Of a stretch of 64,000 bases of DNA, positions 21,570 to 33,571 are shown in pieces. Where the stretch lies: NCBI RefSeq assembly GCF_017591425.1, contig NW_024467119.1, positions 79,724,894 to 79,788,893 on the forward strand. Reading direction: 5' to 3'. Position 1 is the stretch's first letter; each line of letters starts with the position of its first letter. The notes beneath the pieces were generated by a model. It was given only the letters and a program-made list of their open reading frames with translations. It did no database searches and was not told the DNA's origin. The stretch is from Ochotona curzoniae (taxonomy: Eukaryota; Chordata; Mammalia; Lagomorpha; Ochotonidae). Made by a program: the position numbers and the translations under genes.

Positions 21570-23590
21570 AAACTAATTAATTTATTTTTAAAATGATATT
21601 GTTTAGTTAATTAGGGTACAAAGGGTCAAGGGCTACAGGCAAGTGGGTAATACCACATCTGGTATGGCTCACCTCACCTTGGCATTCCTTAATGTGCACT
21701 GATATGTGTTGCGACTGAAACTGGTCTGACCCACACTCTATGCTGGTGCTTGGATTCGCCAGCAGTTGATGTGAATGGGTTCAGCCTGGTCTGCGCCCAA
21801 CTATGCCATATGTATAATGGTGGGTATCTTCCTCTGGCCTGGTCTGGTCGCTCCATATTGTGGTTTTTGTGCTCACCTGTAGGGGCTGTGTTCCAACAGA
21901 GGAGTTTCTCAAGCTCCTCCATCAGAACCTCTCGCTATGCCAGGTCATGCATGTACTGGTGGTTCCATGGACCAGCCCTCATTGCTGGCCTTCACCTCAT
22001 TCCAGTTCTTGGTGTTGGCTGTTTCACCCCAGCCAAGGCATGTCCATACCCAGACACTGCTCACACACGGCTCAGTAGGGGCAGAGACCCAGCCTAGTCT
22101 GTCCTACATCTACCCAGGTTCTCCAGAGCACCATATGGTGCTGGTGTCTAGCCAGGCTTGGTGTGCCCAGTCCCAGTCCACATTTGTGCCTAGGGAGATT
22201 GCAGCCATATCCAGACCAGAACGCAACCCCCACACCCTCCCATGGGAATCCCAACCCAGCAAAAATGTACTCTCATAGCTCCCCAACCAGGTCTATTCCC
22301 AGCCCTAAATTGTGTATGTGCCAGTGGTTGCTCTGACCCAGTTGGCTTAGCCCCTCACCTGTCTCAGCCTTTGCCTTTGATGCTGTGGCCTAGCATCCCT
22401 GCCTCATGAAGATCAGTTGGGGTAAGAGCCTAGGTCAGAATGACATGTGCTCCATCCTGATTTCTTTCCTTTTTTGTGAGTTGAAGTTTGCTTGGCCCTG
22501 TCCGGTCTGCCCCCTTCCAGTTGCAGCTCAGCCCACCCCACATCCTATTTTAGGATGCACCTTTGGATGGTGCTGCCTTGACCTGCCCAGATTGCCATCG
22601 GTTCCTTTACCTGTAAGTGATGGCAGGTACCATGGTCACTCCTAACTTAGCCCATCGCCACCCCAGCTCATGAGCTAACCTGAAGGACTTGTGTTTCCAC
22701 AGGGTTGGGCCCACACTTCCCCCACAGAGTTTACCCCTGGACCAAATTCTCTAGTGTGCTGGTCAGTGTCTTGACCCTGCCAAATGTGACCACTCCACTA
22801 TTCTACCACCCAGTCAAGTAATGGTACCTAGCCCTGCCAGACAGGCTCCCATCCATAGCTTTGGTGTGGACTGGTGTATGGCCATCAGTGATGTTCTATA
22901 CTAACAGCCCATCTTAGGATTCCTAATTTAGCTAGTGAATCAGTGTGGCCCAAATAGATCTATGGGCACTCCCCTCAAAACCATCAGGTTTCAGTCCCCA
23001 CACTTGCCCGAAAGTTTCATGACCCTGTTACTGGGAATCACCTAGAATTAATCTCTCACCTACTCTAAAGCTGGCTTTGTTCATGGGTGTCCCTAGGCAG
23101 CAATTTCATATCCTAAAAGCCTCAGAGTTCACTGGAGGGTGGCCAGCAGACAGAGCCTGGCACCATTTGGTGCACTGGCCACCCAAAGCCAAGGACTCAG
23201 TCACTGCCTTTTGCCAGTGGCTTTGGCCTGAGTTACCAGACTTGGATCTGGCCCAGCAGAGGCACCCCCCACAGCTGCCACACTGCGGGGAGCTGCAAGC
23301 TGTCCCCAACCCCAAAGCCCAGACCCCTCCCACTCTTCCTGAGGCAAGGTGTTGGCGGCAGGAAGGAGCTAGGACTTTAATCCAGTTCCCAAGGTTCCCT
23401 CGTGGTGTACTCACCCTGAGGGAAGATTCCTCTTTGGCCTGGAGAAAGTCAAGGACTCAGTCACTGCCTTTCGCCAGTGGCTTTGGCCTGAGTCGCCAAC
23501 ATTGGATCCAGCCCAGCAGGGGCACCCCCAACCGTCATCACACTGTAGGGAGCTGCAAGCCGCCCCCAACCCCAAGGCCCAGACCAATTT
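21570..23590 (-). mobile_element. Unclassified 2-kb interspersed repeat, probably L1-derived
   Basis: Its first 75 bp (AATGATATTGTTTAGTTAATTAGGG...CAAGGGCTACAGG) match the end of the repeat at 3313 and, inverted, of that at about 43500, which suggests the 3' end of a lagomorph L1. The rest is GC-richer, without a long ORF, and rich in short motifs such as GGTGTTGG and CCTGGTCTG. It ends in two tandem partial units of 260-bp period. The orientation is inferred from that shared end. Confidence 0.45.
23191..23586 (+). repeat. Two tandem partial monomers, period 260 bp
   Basis: AAGGACTCAGTCACTGCC at 23191 recurs at 23451, and similarity continues for about 136 bp in register (CCCAACCCCAAAGCCCAGACC at 23305-23325 against 23565-23585) with roughly ten mismatches. 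The 124 bp between the similar parts are not shared. Confidence 0.85.
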
Positions 23591-23597
23591 GTTCTAT

Positions 23598-23938
23598 TTT
23601 TTTTTTTTTAGAGAGATTTATGTATTTATCTATTTATTTATTGGAAAGGCAGATTTACAGAGAGAAGGAAAGACTGAGAGAAAGATCTTTTGTCTATTGG
23701 TTCATTCCCCAAGTGGCTGCAACAACTGGAGCTGAGCCAATCTGAAGCCAAGAGCTCCTTCCAGGTCTCCCATGTAGGTGCAAGGTCCCAATATTTTGGG
23801 CCATACTCTACTGCTTTCCCAAGGCACAAGCAGGGAGCTGAATGGAAAGTGGAGCAGCCAGGATGTGAACTGGTGCCCATATAGGGTCTTAGCAATGCAA
23901 GGAGAGGACTTTAGCCACCAGGCTACCATGCCGGGCCC
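23598..23938 (-). mobile_element. CSINE, full length
   Basis: Poly-T, an extended TTTATGTATTTATCTATTTATTTATTGG and a complete body, with head end CATGCCGGGCCC. It truncates the tandem monomers. Confidence 0.88.
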
Positions 23939-23950
23939 TTCTTCTTCTTT

Positions 23951-24266
23951 TTATTTTAAATTATAATTTTTATTTCAAGGTCAGATATACAGAGAGGAGG
24001 AGAGACAGAGAGGAAGATCTTCTGTCTGATGATTCATCCCCAAGTGACAGCAATGGCCTGTGCTGCGCCGATCCAAAGCCAGTAGCCAGGAACCTCTTCC
24101 AGGATTTCAAGGTATTGGGCCATCCTTGACTGCTTTCCCAGGCCACAAGCAGTGAACTGGATTGGAAATGGATTAGAACCATTGCCGGGATTAGAACCAG
24201 CGCCCATATGGGATCCTCACACATTCAAGGCGAGGACTTTTAGCCGCTAGGCCACCGCACTGGGCC
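23951..24266 (-). mobile_element. CSINE, full length with small rearrangement
   Basis: Directly follows another copy in the same orientation. GATTAGAACCATTGCC is followed by a second GGATTAGAACCAGCGCCC, a local duplication of the B-box region. Confidence 0.85.
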
Positions 24267-24633
24267 TCTCCCTTTTTTTTTTAAATCTTCCAATCTCAGT
24301 TGTATGCTGTTATGTTTCTTTTGTTGGTCCTCAGCTCCTTACCTGGCTACACCCTTGCTGTTGTTTATCAACTGTTTTTTTCATCAATTAAGTTTTTATT
24401 CTTAGGAGATCCTGGCCTTACTCCCACTACTTTAAAAAAAAAGTCTTTTTTTGAAGAATTCTTTCTCCAGTTCTTCTGTTGGGTTATACCCATTAGCCGG
24501 TTGTTATTCAGACCTTGTGGGAAAGATAAAAAATAAAACATAAGTGCATAACTTCTTCAGAGGCCATCCACTCCTCCTTCTGCCTCTTACCACCAGTAAC
24601 CAACACATCAGCTTTTAAAAATACATTTCGACT

Positions 24634-24905
24634 TTCAAGGCAAGCGGTATGAGGTGATGAGCTGGGTGCCGATAGTACCTGCGTGCCATGTCAGAGCACT
24701 GCAAGTCATGGCGCTCTGCTGCTAATCCAGCCTCTTTACACCATACCTGGCAAGGCAGTGCAAGATGGTCAGAGTCCCTGAATCCCTGCCGCTTGTGTGG
24801 GAGAGCCAGCTGGAGTTTCTGGCTCCTTGTGTCAGCCTGGCCCAAACATGCCTATTGCCGGCATCTGGGGAATCAACGAATAAAAGATCTTTTTCACTTT
24901 CTATC
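24634..24905 (+). mobile_element. CSINE, old
   Basis: Sense copy: worn head, GTGTGGGAGAGCCAGCTGGAG body and GAATAAAAGATC near the tail. Confidence 0.55.
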
Positions 24906-25029
24906 TTCTTTGTGTGCATTTTTAGTTGGCATATAGTAGTTGTACATGTTTATAGGGTCCAGTGTGCCATTTCTGAAAACAATGCAGTGCCAACACCTGA
25001 TTTTATTGTATGTTAAAAGTTCATTTATC

Positions 25030-25323
25030 TGAACACACCTGAGGGGAAAAAGCAGGGAGAGAGAACAAAGAGAGAGATCTTCCATCCACTGCTTCACTCT
25101 TTGCGTGATTGTCACATCTAGGTCTGGGCCCACACTGAAGCCACCCCGGTGTGCCACACGGGCGACAGTGACCCAAGCACCTCAGCCGTTGCTGCTGCCT
25201 TCTTGAGCACCTTAGCAGGAAGTTGAGTCACAAGTGGAGCAGCTAGGACTCCTACTCATGTTCTGAGGCGGGTTGCCAGCACCCCAAGAGGTGCCTTAGC
25301 CTGTGTGTTACAATGCTGGCCCC
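25030..25323 (-). mobile_element. CSINE, old
   Basis: GAGAGATCTTCCATCCACTGCTTCAC, TGAAGCCACCCCGG and head end ACAATGCTGGCCCC. Confidence 0.65.
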
Positions 25324-25416
25324 AACACTACACTTTTAAAGAATGTTTGCTGACACCATACTCACACATATTACAGGAATTCTTTATAGAGCCAGTGTAA
25401 AAAGATACCCTCTTCT

Positions 25417-25733
25417 GGGGCTGGCGCCATGGTATAGTAGGCTGATCTGCCTGTAGTGCCAGCATCCTACATGGACACTGACTCGAGTCCTGAGAGCTCC
25501 ATTCCCTGCCCGTCTTCCCTGCTAATGACCTGGAAAGGCAGTGGAGGAGGGCCCAAATCCTTAGGCACCTACCTGTGTGGGAGACTCTGAAGAGGCTCCT
25601 GGCTTTGGATCAGCTCAGCTCCAGTCATTGTGTTCATTTAGAAAAAGAACCGGAAGACAGATCTTTCTCTCTCCTCTTTGTGACTCTGTCTTTCAAATAA
25701 AAGTTAGAAAAAATAATAACTAAAAAAAAAAAA
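25417..25733 (+). mobile_element. CSINE, full length, older (rabbit-like) subfamily
   Basis: The head GGGGCTGGCGCCATGGTATAG and the tail CTTTCAAATAAAAG resemble the rabbit C-repeat consensus I remember more than the young copies here do. It ends in an A-run. Confidence 0.85.
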
Positions 25734-26732
25734 TCCTCTGTTTTGATACACTGGTAAAACCAGGTAGTTTCCTTCTCAATGTGAAAGCTACTGCCTGGAG
25801 GATCTGGATCACAAACCTTTCTATTATGTTACTCAGAGCGGATGAGAGAGAGGGGTTGCGAGCAAAACCGACAGGATCTGTTATTTCAGGACAATCCAAG
25901 CCAGCATGTCTGGCGAGAACCAGCTCACCTAAGATGGTTGTGTTGCTGATAGTATTCTGAGAGTCATTCATCAGCGACTTCACCTCCTTAACCCAAACAC
26001 CTGTTTCAGGTCAGCCTCTTCCCAGGCGGGGCTTCCGCATGCGTTCCATGTCAGTCAGCCTCAGTGCAAGCTTGGCTGCTCCTTCCAGGGACACGCGGAG
26101 TGTATGTCTGAAAACAGAGTGTTCAAGAAGTCTAGGAATATACATGAAAGGATTAAGCTGAGCAATCCTTGTAGGAGAATTTAAACTTTCATGGCCATTT
26201 CTGACAAAATTCATTATGTTTCCATTCACGTACTGACTTACGTATTTGACAGAGCGAGAGCTGGTTCAGTTTCCAAATGCCTGCTGATGGGCAGGAGCTG
26301 GGGACTGGGAACAGTCCAAATCTGTGTTCCTGGCAGGAACCTAATGCGCTTGAACTTCCCGAGCTTTCCCTGCTACCTCCTCGGATCCGCAGTGGTAGAA
26401 ACCTGGAGTCGGGCTGGGGCTCTGACGTGGGCCATGAACATCTTTATATGACACTTAGCCAGTCAGTCAACTAGCTGCTCCAACCCATTCATATTCAGCT
26501 GTTGAATAAGTTGAAGTAAGTTATAGAAACTTTCATGGAAATTAAACTTGATGTCAATTAGCCTGTGGAAATTTTTGGTTTCTCTTCTTCTGGCTTCCTC
26601 TTTTCCATGAAAAAAAATTTTAAAAGAAAGGTTATTTTCTTTGAATTTATTAATATCCTTTTGCCTTATTTATTTTATCTAGGAAGTACCCTGTCATGGT
26701 ATATTTTATAATTCCCTTTTTTTAAAAAAAAA
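25734..26732 (+). other. TRIM2: TRIM2 intron, mostly single-copy
   Basis: About 1 kb without a recognised young repeat. The frames present have no recognisable domain or splice structure. Confidence 0.5.
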
Positions 26733-27042
26733 TTGTTGTTTTGTTTTGTTTGTTTGTTTGTTTGTTTTCACATGAAATGTAGGTTTACAGAGAGGAAAGA
26801 CAAAGAATGATCTTCCAACCAATGGTTCACTCTCCAAATGGCCAACCAGGCCAGAGCCTATCCAGAAGCTTCTTTCAGATCTGCTAAGAAAGGGTGTCAA
26901 GGCTTTGGGCCATCCTCTGCTGCTTTCTCAGGCCATAAACAGGGAGCTGGATGGGAAGTGGAGCAGCTGGGACACAATGCAGCACCCGCATGGGATGTCG
27001 GCACTTGAAAGTGGATGGTTAGCCTGTTGAGCTGTGGCACCA
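26733..27042 (-). mobile_element. CSINE with (GTTT)n tail
   Basis: A GTTTGTTTGTTT expansion at the A-tail position, then GTAGGTTTACAGAGAGG, a shortened middle and a head near GAGCTGTGGCACC. Confidence 0.75.
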
Positions 27043-27481
27043 ACTCCGATCTTATAATTTCAGGAAGAAATGTGAACTGATTGGATCTTTGGAAAGAATG
27101 CATGAGTAAAATTCAGGATATGAGAAATGAGATTGCTGTTTTGTAACGTCAGTGGCCAGGTGGTTTATTAAACTCACGGGATATCCTGCTCTCGGAAGTC
27201 AAGCGCCTAGGTGAGACAGTAGGCTTTTGGAAAGGCCCCAACATGAGATCCCTCTCCAAGTGCATCTGTTTGATTTTATCATTACTTTGTCTTTGTGGAA
27301 TCCATACGCACTGTAATCATCACATGTACACCTTCAAAATAGTAGTAGAAACTTGCATTTGTGTGAAAGCATGAATTTGTAAAGAATTTCACTACCTGAT
27401 AGAGAAATTTAAAAACATGGATTAGGTTATAGAGGAAAGATAGGTTTCTCCCCTCCCCTTCATTTAAAGAATAATTATTTT

Positions 27482-27811
27482 GGACCCAGTGCACTAACCT
27501 AAGTCCTCACCTCACATGCCCAGGATCCCATATAGGCACCAGTTCATATCTTGGCTGCTCCATTTCCAATCCAGCTTCCTGATTGTGCCCTGGGAAAGCA
27601 GTAAAAGACAACCCAGTGCCTTAGGACCCTGCACCCACGTGGGAGACCTGGAAGAAGCTCCTGGCTTTGGATCAGTTCAGCTCTGGCCATTGCTACCACT
27701 TGAGGAGTGAATCAGCAAATAGGAGATCTTTTTCTCTACATTTCCTTCTCTCTGTAAATCTCTCTTTCCAATAAAAATAAACAAAATCTTTATCTTTAAA
27801 AAATAAATGAA
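27482..27811 (+). mobile_element. CSINE, sense, first of a tandem pair
   Basis: Head GACCCAGTGCACTAACC, tail CCAATAAAAATAAACAAAATC ending TTTAAAAAATAAATGAA. A second copy is inserted at the end of this tail. Confidence 0.88.
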
Positions 27812-28133
27812 GGCCCAGTGCAGTGGCCTAGCAACTAAAGCCCTCGCCTTGAACGCACCAAGATCCCATATGGGCACCAGTTTATGACTTTGAGTCCCCA
27901 CTTTCCATCCAGCTCTCTGCCTGTGGCCTGGGAAAGCAGTCAAGGACGGCCCAAAGCCTTGGGACCCTGCACCCAAGTGAGAGACCCGGAAGAGCTCCTG
28001 GTTCCTGGCTTTGGATCAGCTCAGCTCTGGCTGTTGTAGTCACTTAGGGAGTGAATCATCAGATGGAGGATATTTCTCTCTGTCTCTCCTCCTCTATATA
28101 TATCTGACTTTGCAATAAAAATAAATCAGTCTT
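27812..28133 (+). mobile_element. CSINE, sense, inserted in the tail of the previous copy
   Basis: Head GGCCCAGTGCAGTGGCC. The target duplication TAAAAAATAAATGAA at 27797-27811 recurs at 28134-28148, so this copy used the A-rich tail of its neighbour as target. Confidence 0.9.
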
Positions 28134-28278
28134 TAAAAAATAAATGAAGTATAATTATTTTTGCAAGTGTATTCTCAGAGTACCTATAGAGGCTTAAATT
28201 ATGTTTCAGCTAGAACAGAGAAACCTGACTGATTAGTGCTTTTGTGTGTGTGTGTGTGGTTTTATCATTTACTTTTAG

Positions 28279-28382
28279 GTACCAAAGGAAGAAATAAAGG
28301 AGAGTTTACAAATCTCCAAGGGGTAGCTGCATCCACCAGCGGAAAGGTACTAATTGCAGACAGCAACAACCAATGCGTACAG
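28279..28382 (+). CDS. TRIM2: TRIM2 coding exon: NHL repeat 1
   Basis: The exon completes Gly477 (G|GT) and encodes residues 478-511: [18 protein letters not shown], then [14 protein letters not shown]. This is the classic NHL signature of a Gly-x-F-x-x-P/L-x-G-V-A strand followed by a 'VADSNN' turn, and forms blade 1 of the six-bladed C-terminal propeller that binds substrates. It is 104 nt (2 + 34 codons), acceptor TTTACTTTTAG, donor CAG|GTATGG. It follows the largest intron in the window (14.9 kb) and precedes the smallest (247 bp). Two differences from remembered human sequence are N497S and I500V, both conservative surface or strand positions. Confidence 0.95.
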
Positions 28383-28629
28383 GTATGGAGCCTAGTTTTA
28401 TACTTCTATTTATAGAGTGGATATAGGTTCATATTCTCCTACTTTAAAGTTAAGATAAGCAGTGCCCACAGGGTGTGGGGAGGGAGGTTTATAACATACG
28501 TGTGTGGATTGTTCTTTTATCAAGTATGCACATTCTGACCTGTAGTGCATGCGACAGATGTTCCCATGGCTTTCCCAGTCTCCCAGTGTTACTTTGCACT
28601 CCAGCTAGGATTTGTGATTCGTTTTACAG
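28383..28629 (+). other. TRIM2: TRIM2 247-bp intron
   Basis: Short intron between NHL exons, free of repeats, with a T-rich tract before the GTTTTACAG acceptor. Confidence 0.9.
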
Positions 28630-28797
28630 ATATTCTCCAACGACGGCCAGTTCAAAAGTCGCTTTGGCATCCGAGGTCGCTCTCCTGGGCAGCTACAGCG
28701 GCCCACGGGGGTCGCCGTGCATCCCAGCGGGGACATCATCATTGCTGACTATGATAATAAGTGGGTTAGCATTTTCTCCTCAGATGGCAAGTTCAAG
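28630..28797 (+). CDS. TRIM2: TRIM2 coding exon: NHL repeats 1-2
   Basis: The exon is 168 nt, 56 whole codons (residues 512-567), acceptor GTTTTACAG, donor AAG|GTAAGA. It reads [16 protein letters not shown], then [26 protein letters not shown], then [11 protein letters not shown]: the closing strand of blade 1, all of NHL repeat 2 and the opening of the next blade. The exon is symmetric (phase 0-0), so skipping it would preserve the frame and delete about one propeller blade. Its peptide is identical to human TRIM2 as I recall it. Confidence 0.96.
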
Positions 28798-29149
28798 GTA
28801 AGACTGACTACCGGCTGGCCATTCAGCAGCAGAGAGAACGAACAGAAAACAGTAGAAGTATCTCTTGCTTCTCTGAGTTCCAGTTTCTATGTTCAACCAT
28901 TCTTCATGCCCAAAGGCGTGAAGCTTCATGAGTGAGAGTCACAATGACAATGTTATAGATCCACTCTTATGTGTTTCTGCAACGTGACTTCCTTTGGTAA
29001 AGTGATGAGATTGCTCAGTCACTTTCTTTAACCACAGATTTGGAGGAACTTCCTGTAACACCACTGAGTAACAGCACCCTTTAGGAGAGGGTTGAGGCAA
29101 TTTATATGTCTCCAATTCACCTGCTTTGTCCCTTGTGAAGTATCTTGAT

Positions 29150-29483
29150 TTTTTAAAAAAAAGATTTATTTTATTTTACTGGACAATCAGATACACAGAG
29201 AGGAGGAGAGACAGAGAAGAATATCTTCCATCCGTTGGTTCACTCCCCAAGTGGCCACACAGCCAGAGCTGAACTGATCCCAAGCCAGGAGCTCGGAGCC
29301 TCCTCTGGATCTCCCACACATGGGTACAGGGTCCCAAGGCTTTGCGCTGTCCCTGACTGCTTTCCCAGGCCACAAGCAGGGAACTGGATGAGAAGTGAAG
29401 CAGCTGGGATTAGAACTGGCACCCATATGGGATCTTGGGCGTACAAGATAAAGACTTTAGCCACTGGGCTACAGCACTGAGAC
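29150..29483 (-). mobile_element. CSINE, full length
   Basis: TTTAAAAAAAAGATTTATTTTATTTTACTGG, full body and head ACAGCACTGAGACCC, in the intron between the second and third NHL exons. Confidence 0.85.
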
Positions 29484-30610
29484 CCCCTTGCCTTTTTTTT
29501 TTTTAAGTCTGAGGCAGATGACATAGAAGAAATAGAATTGCTAAGGCGTGGTCCCTGCCTTTTAAAAATGTACAAACTCATGTAGGGGAAAAGAATAACA
29601 CACAACAAAGGACACCCAACAACTGCCGTCACCATCTAAGTAGGTGGTGTGGTACAATCTAAATCCACAGTAATCGAGCAAGGGATACAGGATTGGGAAG
29701 AAGAAAGCAGGAATGGAGGGGAAGAGAGTGCATCGTACAGGACTGGGAACGAGAAAGTGGGGATAGAGAAAAAGGCAAGAAGAGCTTACGCCAAGGGCAC
29801 ATGTTGTCGGGCGTGTTTGCTGTTTCTGCCCACCAGCAACTTCGTGGGAATGTGACAACAGCTTCCGTGTCTTCAGTCAGTCGCAGGAACAGGGAGCCTT
29901 AAGGCGGTATCAGAAATCTGCCTTCTAGTGCAGCATCAAAAATTGCATCCCTAATGCCATTTTCCATGTTTGTCCTAACAAGAGTGTAAGAGACATCCTC
30001 AGAGAGCTTTCTGAAAGCCGTCTGCGCTGTTCCATATCCCCCTCTCTAGCACAATGGTGGCCTCTGTTTCACTTGACAACATGAACTTTAACTCAGGTCA
30101 ACCCACTGGAATCCCAGCTCTGTCTGTGGTTTATTCAGTGTTTGGGTCTTGGCAAATTACGTAACTTTCATCAACCACAGGAGCTTCATGGTTAAAACTG
30201 ATGTTTAGAAACCTCCGCCTCCTAGAATTCCACTAAAGGCTAAATGAGATTTTATTTCATGATGTTATGTGTCTCATTCAAGATAGGCGTCTAAGAAAGA
30301 TTCCTTCCCATGCCTCTAGCAACCCTCTGCTCAACAGGAAAGCTGTGGCTTGGGCCGCATGAGCCCGTGCAGGCACCTGCTATTCCAGAGGTGCTGCTTT
30401 TGGAATTCATGTGGGAATCCCAGTGATGACACACGTTCTCTCTGGAGTCTCTTCTTGGAGGGATGTATATTTTGCTTTCTAACATCTTTTACTGACTTGT
30501 TGCTTTTATCGAATGATTTATTTCCATAATTGCTAACCCTCAAATTGGAGACACTAACTGGCATGGGGTGGCATGTTTTCAATTGAGAAGAATAAAGAGC
30601 TGTCATTTTG
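29484..30610 (+). other. TRIM2: TRIM2 intron with a probable MIR relic
   Basis: About 30090-30250 (CCCAGCTCTGTCTG, CTTGGCAAATTACGTAAC) resembles a sense MIR; the rest shows nothing nameable. Confidence 0.5.
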
Positions 30611-30939
30611 TTTTGTTAAAGATTTATTTATTTTTATTGGAAAGGCAGATATACAGAGAGGAGGAGAGACAGAGAGGAAGATCTTCCATCCAATGATTCA
30701 CTCCCCAAGTGACTGCAACGGCTGGTGCTGCACCGATCCGAAGCCGGGAACCAGGAACCTCTTCCGGGTCTCCCACATGGGTGCAGGGTCCCAAGGCTTT
30801 GGGCCATCCTCGACTGCTTTCCCAGGCCACAAACAGGGAGCTGGATGGGAAGTGGAGCTGCCGGGATTAGAACCGGCGCCCATATGGGATTTGGTGCGTT
30901 CAAGGCGAGGACTTTAGCCGCCAAGCCACCCGCCGGGCC
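30611..30939 (-). mobile_element. CSINE, full length, fairly young
   Basis: Clean body with TTAGAACCGGCGCCCATATG. CTGTCATTTTG at 30600-30610 and 30946-30956 flanks it as target duplication, with six extra bases at the head side. Confidence 0.92.
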
Positions 30940-31788
30940 TAAGACCTGTCATTTTGAATTCCATAATCTTAAACACAATTCTTCAATCACCTTTGAAGTT
31001 TTTATTACACTAGAAATGTGATAGCTTCTTGAGATGACCACATACACTGAGAAATCTCTTACTCTTCTGTGTCTCAAACGTCCTTTTGCTTTCTTTTGGT
31101 TTTCATCATTACATCAGTGGTAAGACATACCCAAATAGGACACCTTTAGTATGAAGGCGGTTCAAGTGATTAAAGTATTTGTCTGGTTTACAGTCAACCA
31201 GTTTATTTTTTGTTTCATACTCACATGCCCACAATCCGTCTGTAGATTCAGGAGCTGATACTAAAACAGGTCTCACATTGTAGAGACAGGTGTTTTATAG
31301 CTCCTTCCATTAAGTATTTTTCATCCAGTGATTCACTAGTCTGCCAGTATTAGGTTCCTGGGAAGAACTGGAGTCAAGCCGCAGAGTGCTGTGGCTCATG
31401 GCGGGCGTTCCCACAAAGGACCCTCAGTCCCAGAGAACGGGCAAGTGGGCTTGGTGTAGGTTCAGCAGTACCCCTTGTTATGAAAAGTGCTGATCAAAAC
31501 CCAAAAGGTAGAAGGACTGTGCATGGAAATGCTTGAGATCAGTAACTAAATACCAAGAGATGCTTGTTTTTTTCTGTGGCATCACTTTGTAAAACCAAAA
31601 TTGTTGGGGGGGAGGGTTGTGGGAGGGGTGGGAGGAATCCAGTGCCTATAAAACTGACATAATACAATGTTATTAACAACAACAACAACAACAAAAACAT
31701 GTGCTGGGAAAGATATGCACAGATGATCTGTGTGTGTTTGTTCCAAATAGTTGCAGAGATGGAACATCTTACCCCTTTCCCTTCCTAT
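30940..31788 (+). other. TRIM2: TRIM2 intron, no recognised element
   Basis: Single-copy sequence. An (AAC)n run lies at about 31675-31695 and a G-rich run near 31605. Confidence 0.5.
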
Positions 31789-32108
31789 TTTTTTTTTTTA
31801 AAGATTTATTGTGTGGAAGCCAGAGTCACAGAGGAGAAGGGAGAGACAGAGAGAGATTTTCCATCTACTAGTTCATTCCCCAGATGGCCACAATGGCCGA
31901 GACTGGATCAGGTGGAGCCAGGAGCCAGGGGCTTCCTCCAGATCACCCAAGTGGGTTGCAGGGACACAAAGACTTGGGCCATTTTCCTGCTTTTCCCAGG
32001 CCATTAGCAGGGAGCTGGATCAGAAGTAGGGCAACCAGTGCACAAACCTGTGCCATGATGGGATCCCAGCATGACAAGGAGCGGCTATAGCCACTATGCC
32101 ACACTTAC
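31789..32108 (-). mobile_element. CSINE, diverged
   Basis: TTTTTTAAAGATTTATTGTGTGG, CATCTACTAGTTCATTCCCC and head CTATGCCACACTTACC. Confidence 0.75.
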
Positions 32109-32214
32109 CCTCCTCCTTTTACTCACCAGTTCTTAGCCTAAGTTTTCACTCCTCCCTCCTGATTTATGTCTTCTAGCTCATCCCAAGCCTTTGTGATCAG
32201 AACAAGAGATCAAG

Positions 32215-33150
32215 CAGCCCCTTTTTTTCTTAATTTATTTTGTTTTGTTTTTGTTTTATGACACCATTTAATAGGCAATGGGGGTCTCCATCCTCCCTCC
32301 CTCCTCACTGTTCTCCCCTCCAGTCTTTTTTTTTTTAATGTCCTCCTTAGATTTTTACTGTTACCTATGTTCAGTTTTAAACAAGAATTTTAACAATTCA
32401 TTGTCATTGTGTCTTGTTCATTTTCCTCTGAACGGTTTTGCTGAGTATCTGGCGTCCATCCCCAGATTTATATTCCGTGTTATGGTGGCGTCCATCTTGG
32501 CCGTGCTTGGGTGACTCCATTCATTGTATTGTTAGAGAGTGGGAAACATACATGCCTCTAATCTCTCAGTGTTTATTGAGTGACTATTTCGGGGTTGGCC
32601 TTAAGTTCTGGGCGCACTGCAAGTAACAACCAACAATCCCTACCCTTGTGGCGCCTACGTGGGGGGGGATGTCTCCCCTCCAGTCTCACAATGGGTGTCT
32701 TTCGTGAATTTTCACAAGCCCACCATGCTGCCACTCAGGTGTCTGCCAGCAATGTGGGGGATTATTAGCCATATCGCTGTGAGTCCATCCTTGGCATGTG
32801 TGTATGAGGACATACTTCCCCCTGCTTCCACGTATGAACATATTAATTTCTGCTGCATTTCCATTATGCATCCTCTTGAGTACAGTCTACCATGGGGGGG
32901 GCGGCTGGAAATAAAAGAAAAAAAATAGTAAACCTTCATCCACATGAAGTTGACGAACATAGAACAAAGAAATCAATGTGACACTAGGATGGTGAAAAAG
33001 TGTGTCCAGCATCTCCACGTAGGAATAAATGCAGCGTGTGTCCCATGTGCCACTGAGGAGAGTACAGGAAGGACCAGATCTTTGTTACAGGCAGTAGCAA
33101 TAACAGTGATAAAAGGGACATTGACAATCTCAGGTGATTATAAGCAGTCA
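32215..33150 (-). mobile_element. Possible L1 3'UTR fragment(s)
   Basis: TTATGACACCATTTAATAGGC and CTCCATCCTCCCTCCCTCC, then CATTGTCATTGTGTCTTG, resemble the pyrimidine-rich antisense of a lagomorph L1 3'UTR. Between about 32560 and 32650 an older mammalian-wide relic (TTTATTGAGTGACTATTTCGGG) may be embedded. Weak recognition. Confidence 0.35.
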
Positions 33151-33284
33151 GTCTCTATGGATGATTGATTAATGGATTACATCACGTGGTCTTATTACCA
33201 AGGTACAAATAATTAGAAAATGCAATAAGGCAGAAATCACAGGAAAACCCTTAGATTTGACATCATATTATCTTATAAAATTTA

Positions 33285-33568
33285 TTTTTTAGAGATTTAT
33301 TTATCTTTATTGGAAATGCAGATATACAGAGAGAAGTAGAGAGAGAGAAAGATCTGTCCACTAGTTCACTTCTCAAGAGGCTGCAGCAGCCAGAGCTAAG
33401 CTGATTCAAAGCCAGGAGCTTCTGGATATCCCATGCTTTGAGCCGTCCTTGACTGCTTTCCCAGGCCACAAGCAGAGAGCTGGATGGGAAGTGGAGCAGC
33501 CAGGACACGAACTGGTGCCCACATTGGATCCAGGCATGTGCGAGGCGAGGACTTTAGCCACTAGACCC
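33285..33568 (-). mobile_element. CSINE, body shortened
   Basis: AGAGATTTATTTATCTTTATTGG, GGAGCTTCTGGATATCCC directly to TGAGCCGTCCTTG (the GGTGCAGGGTCC part is missing), head ending TAGCCACTAGACCC. Confidence 0.8.
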
Positions 33569-33571
33569 TAA

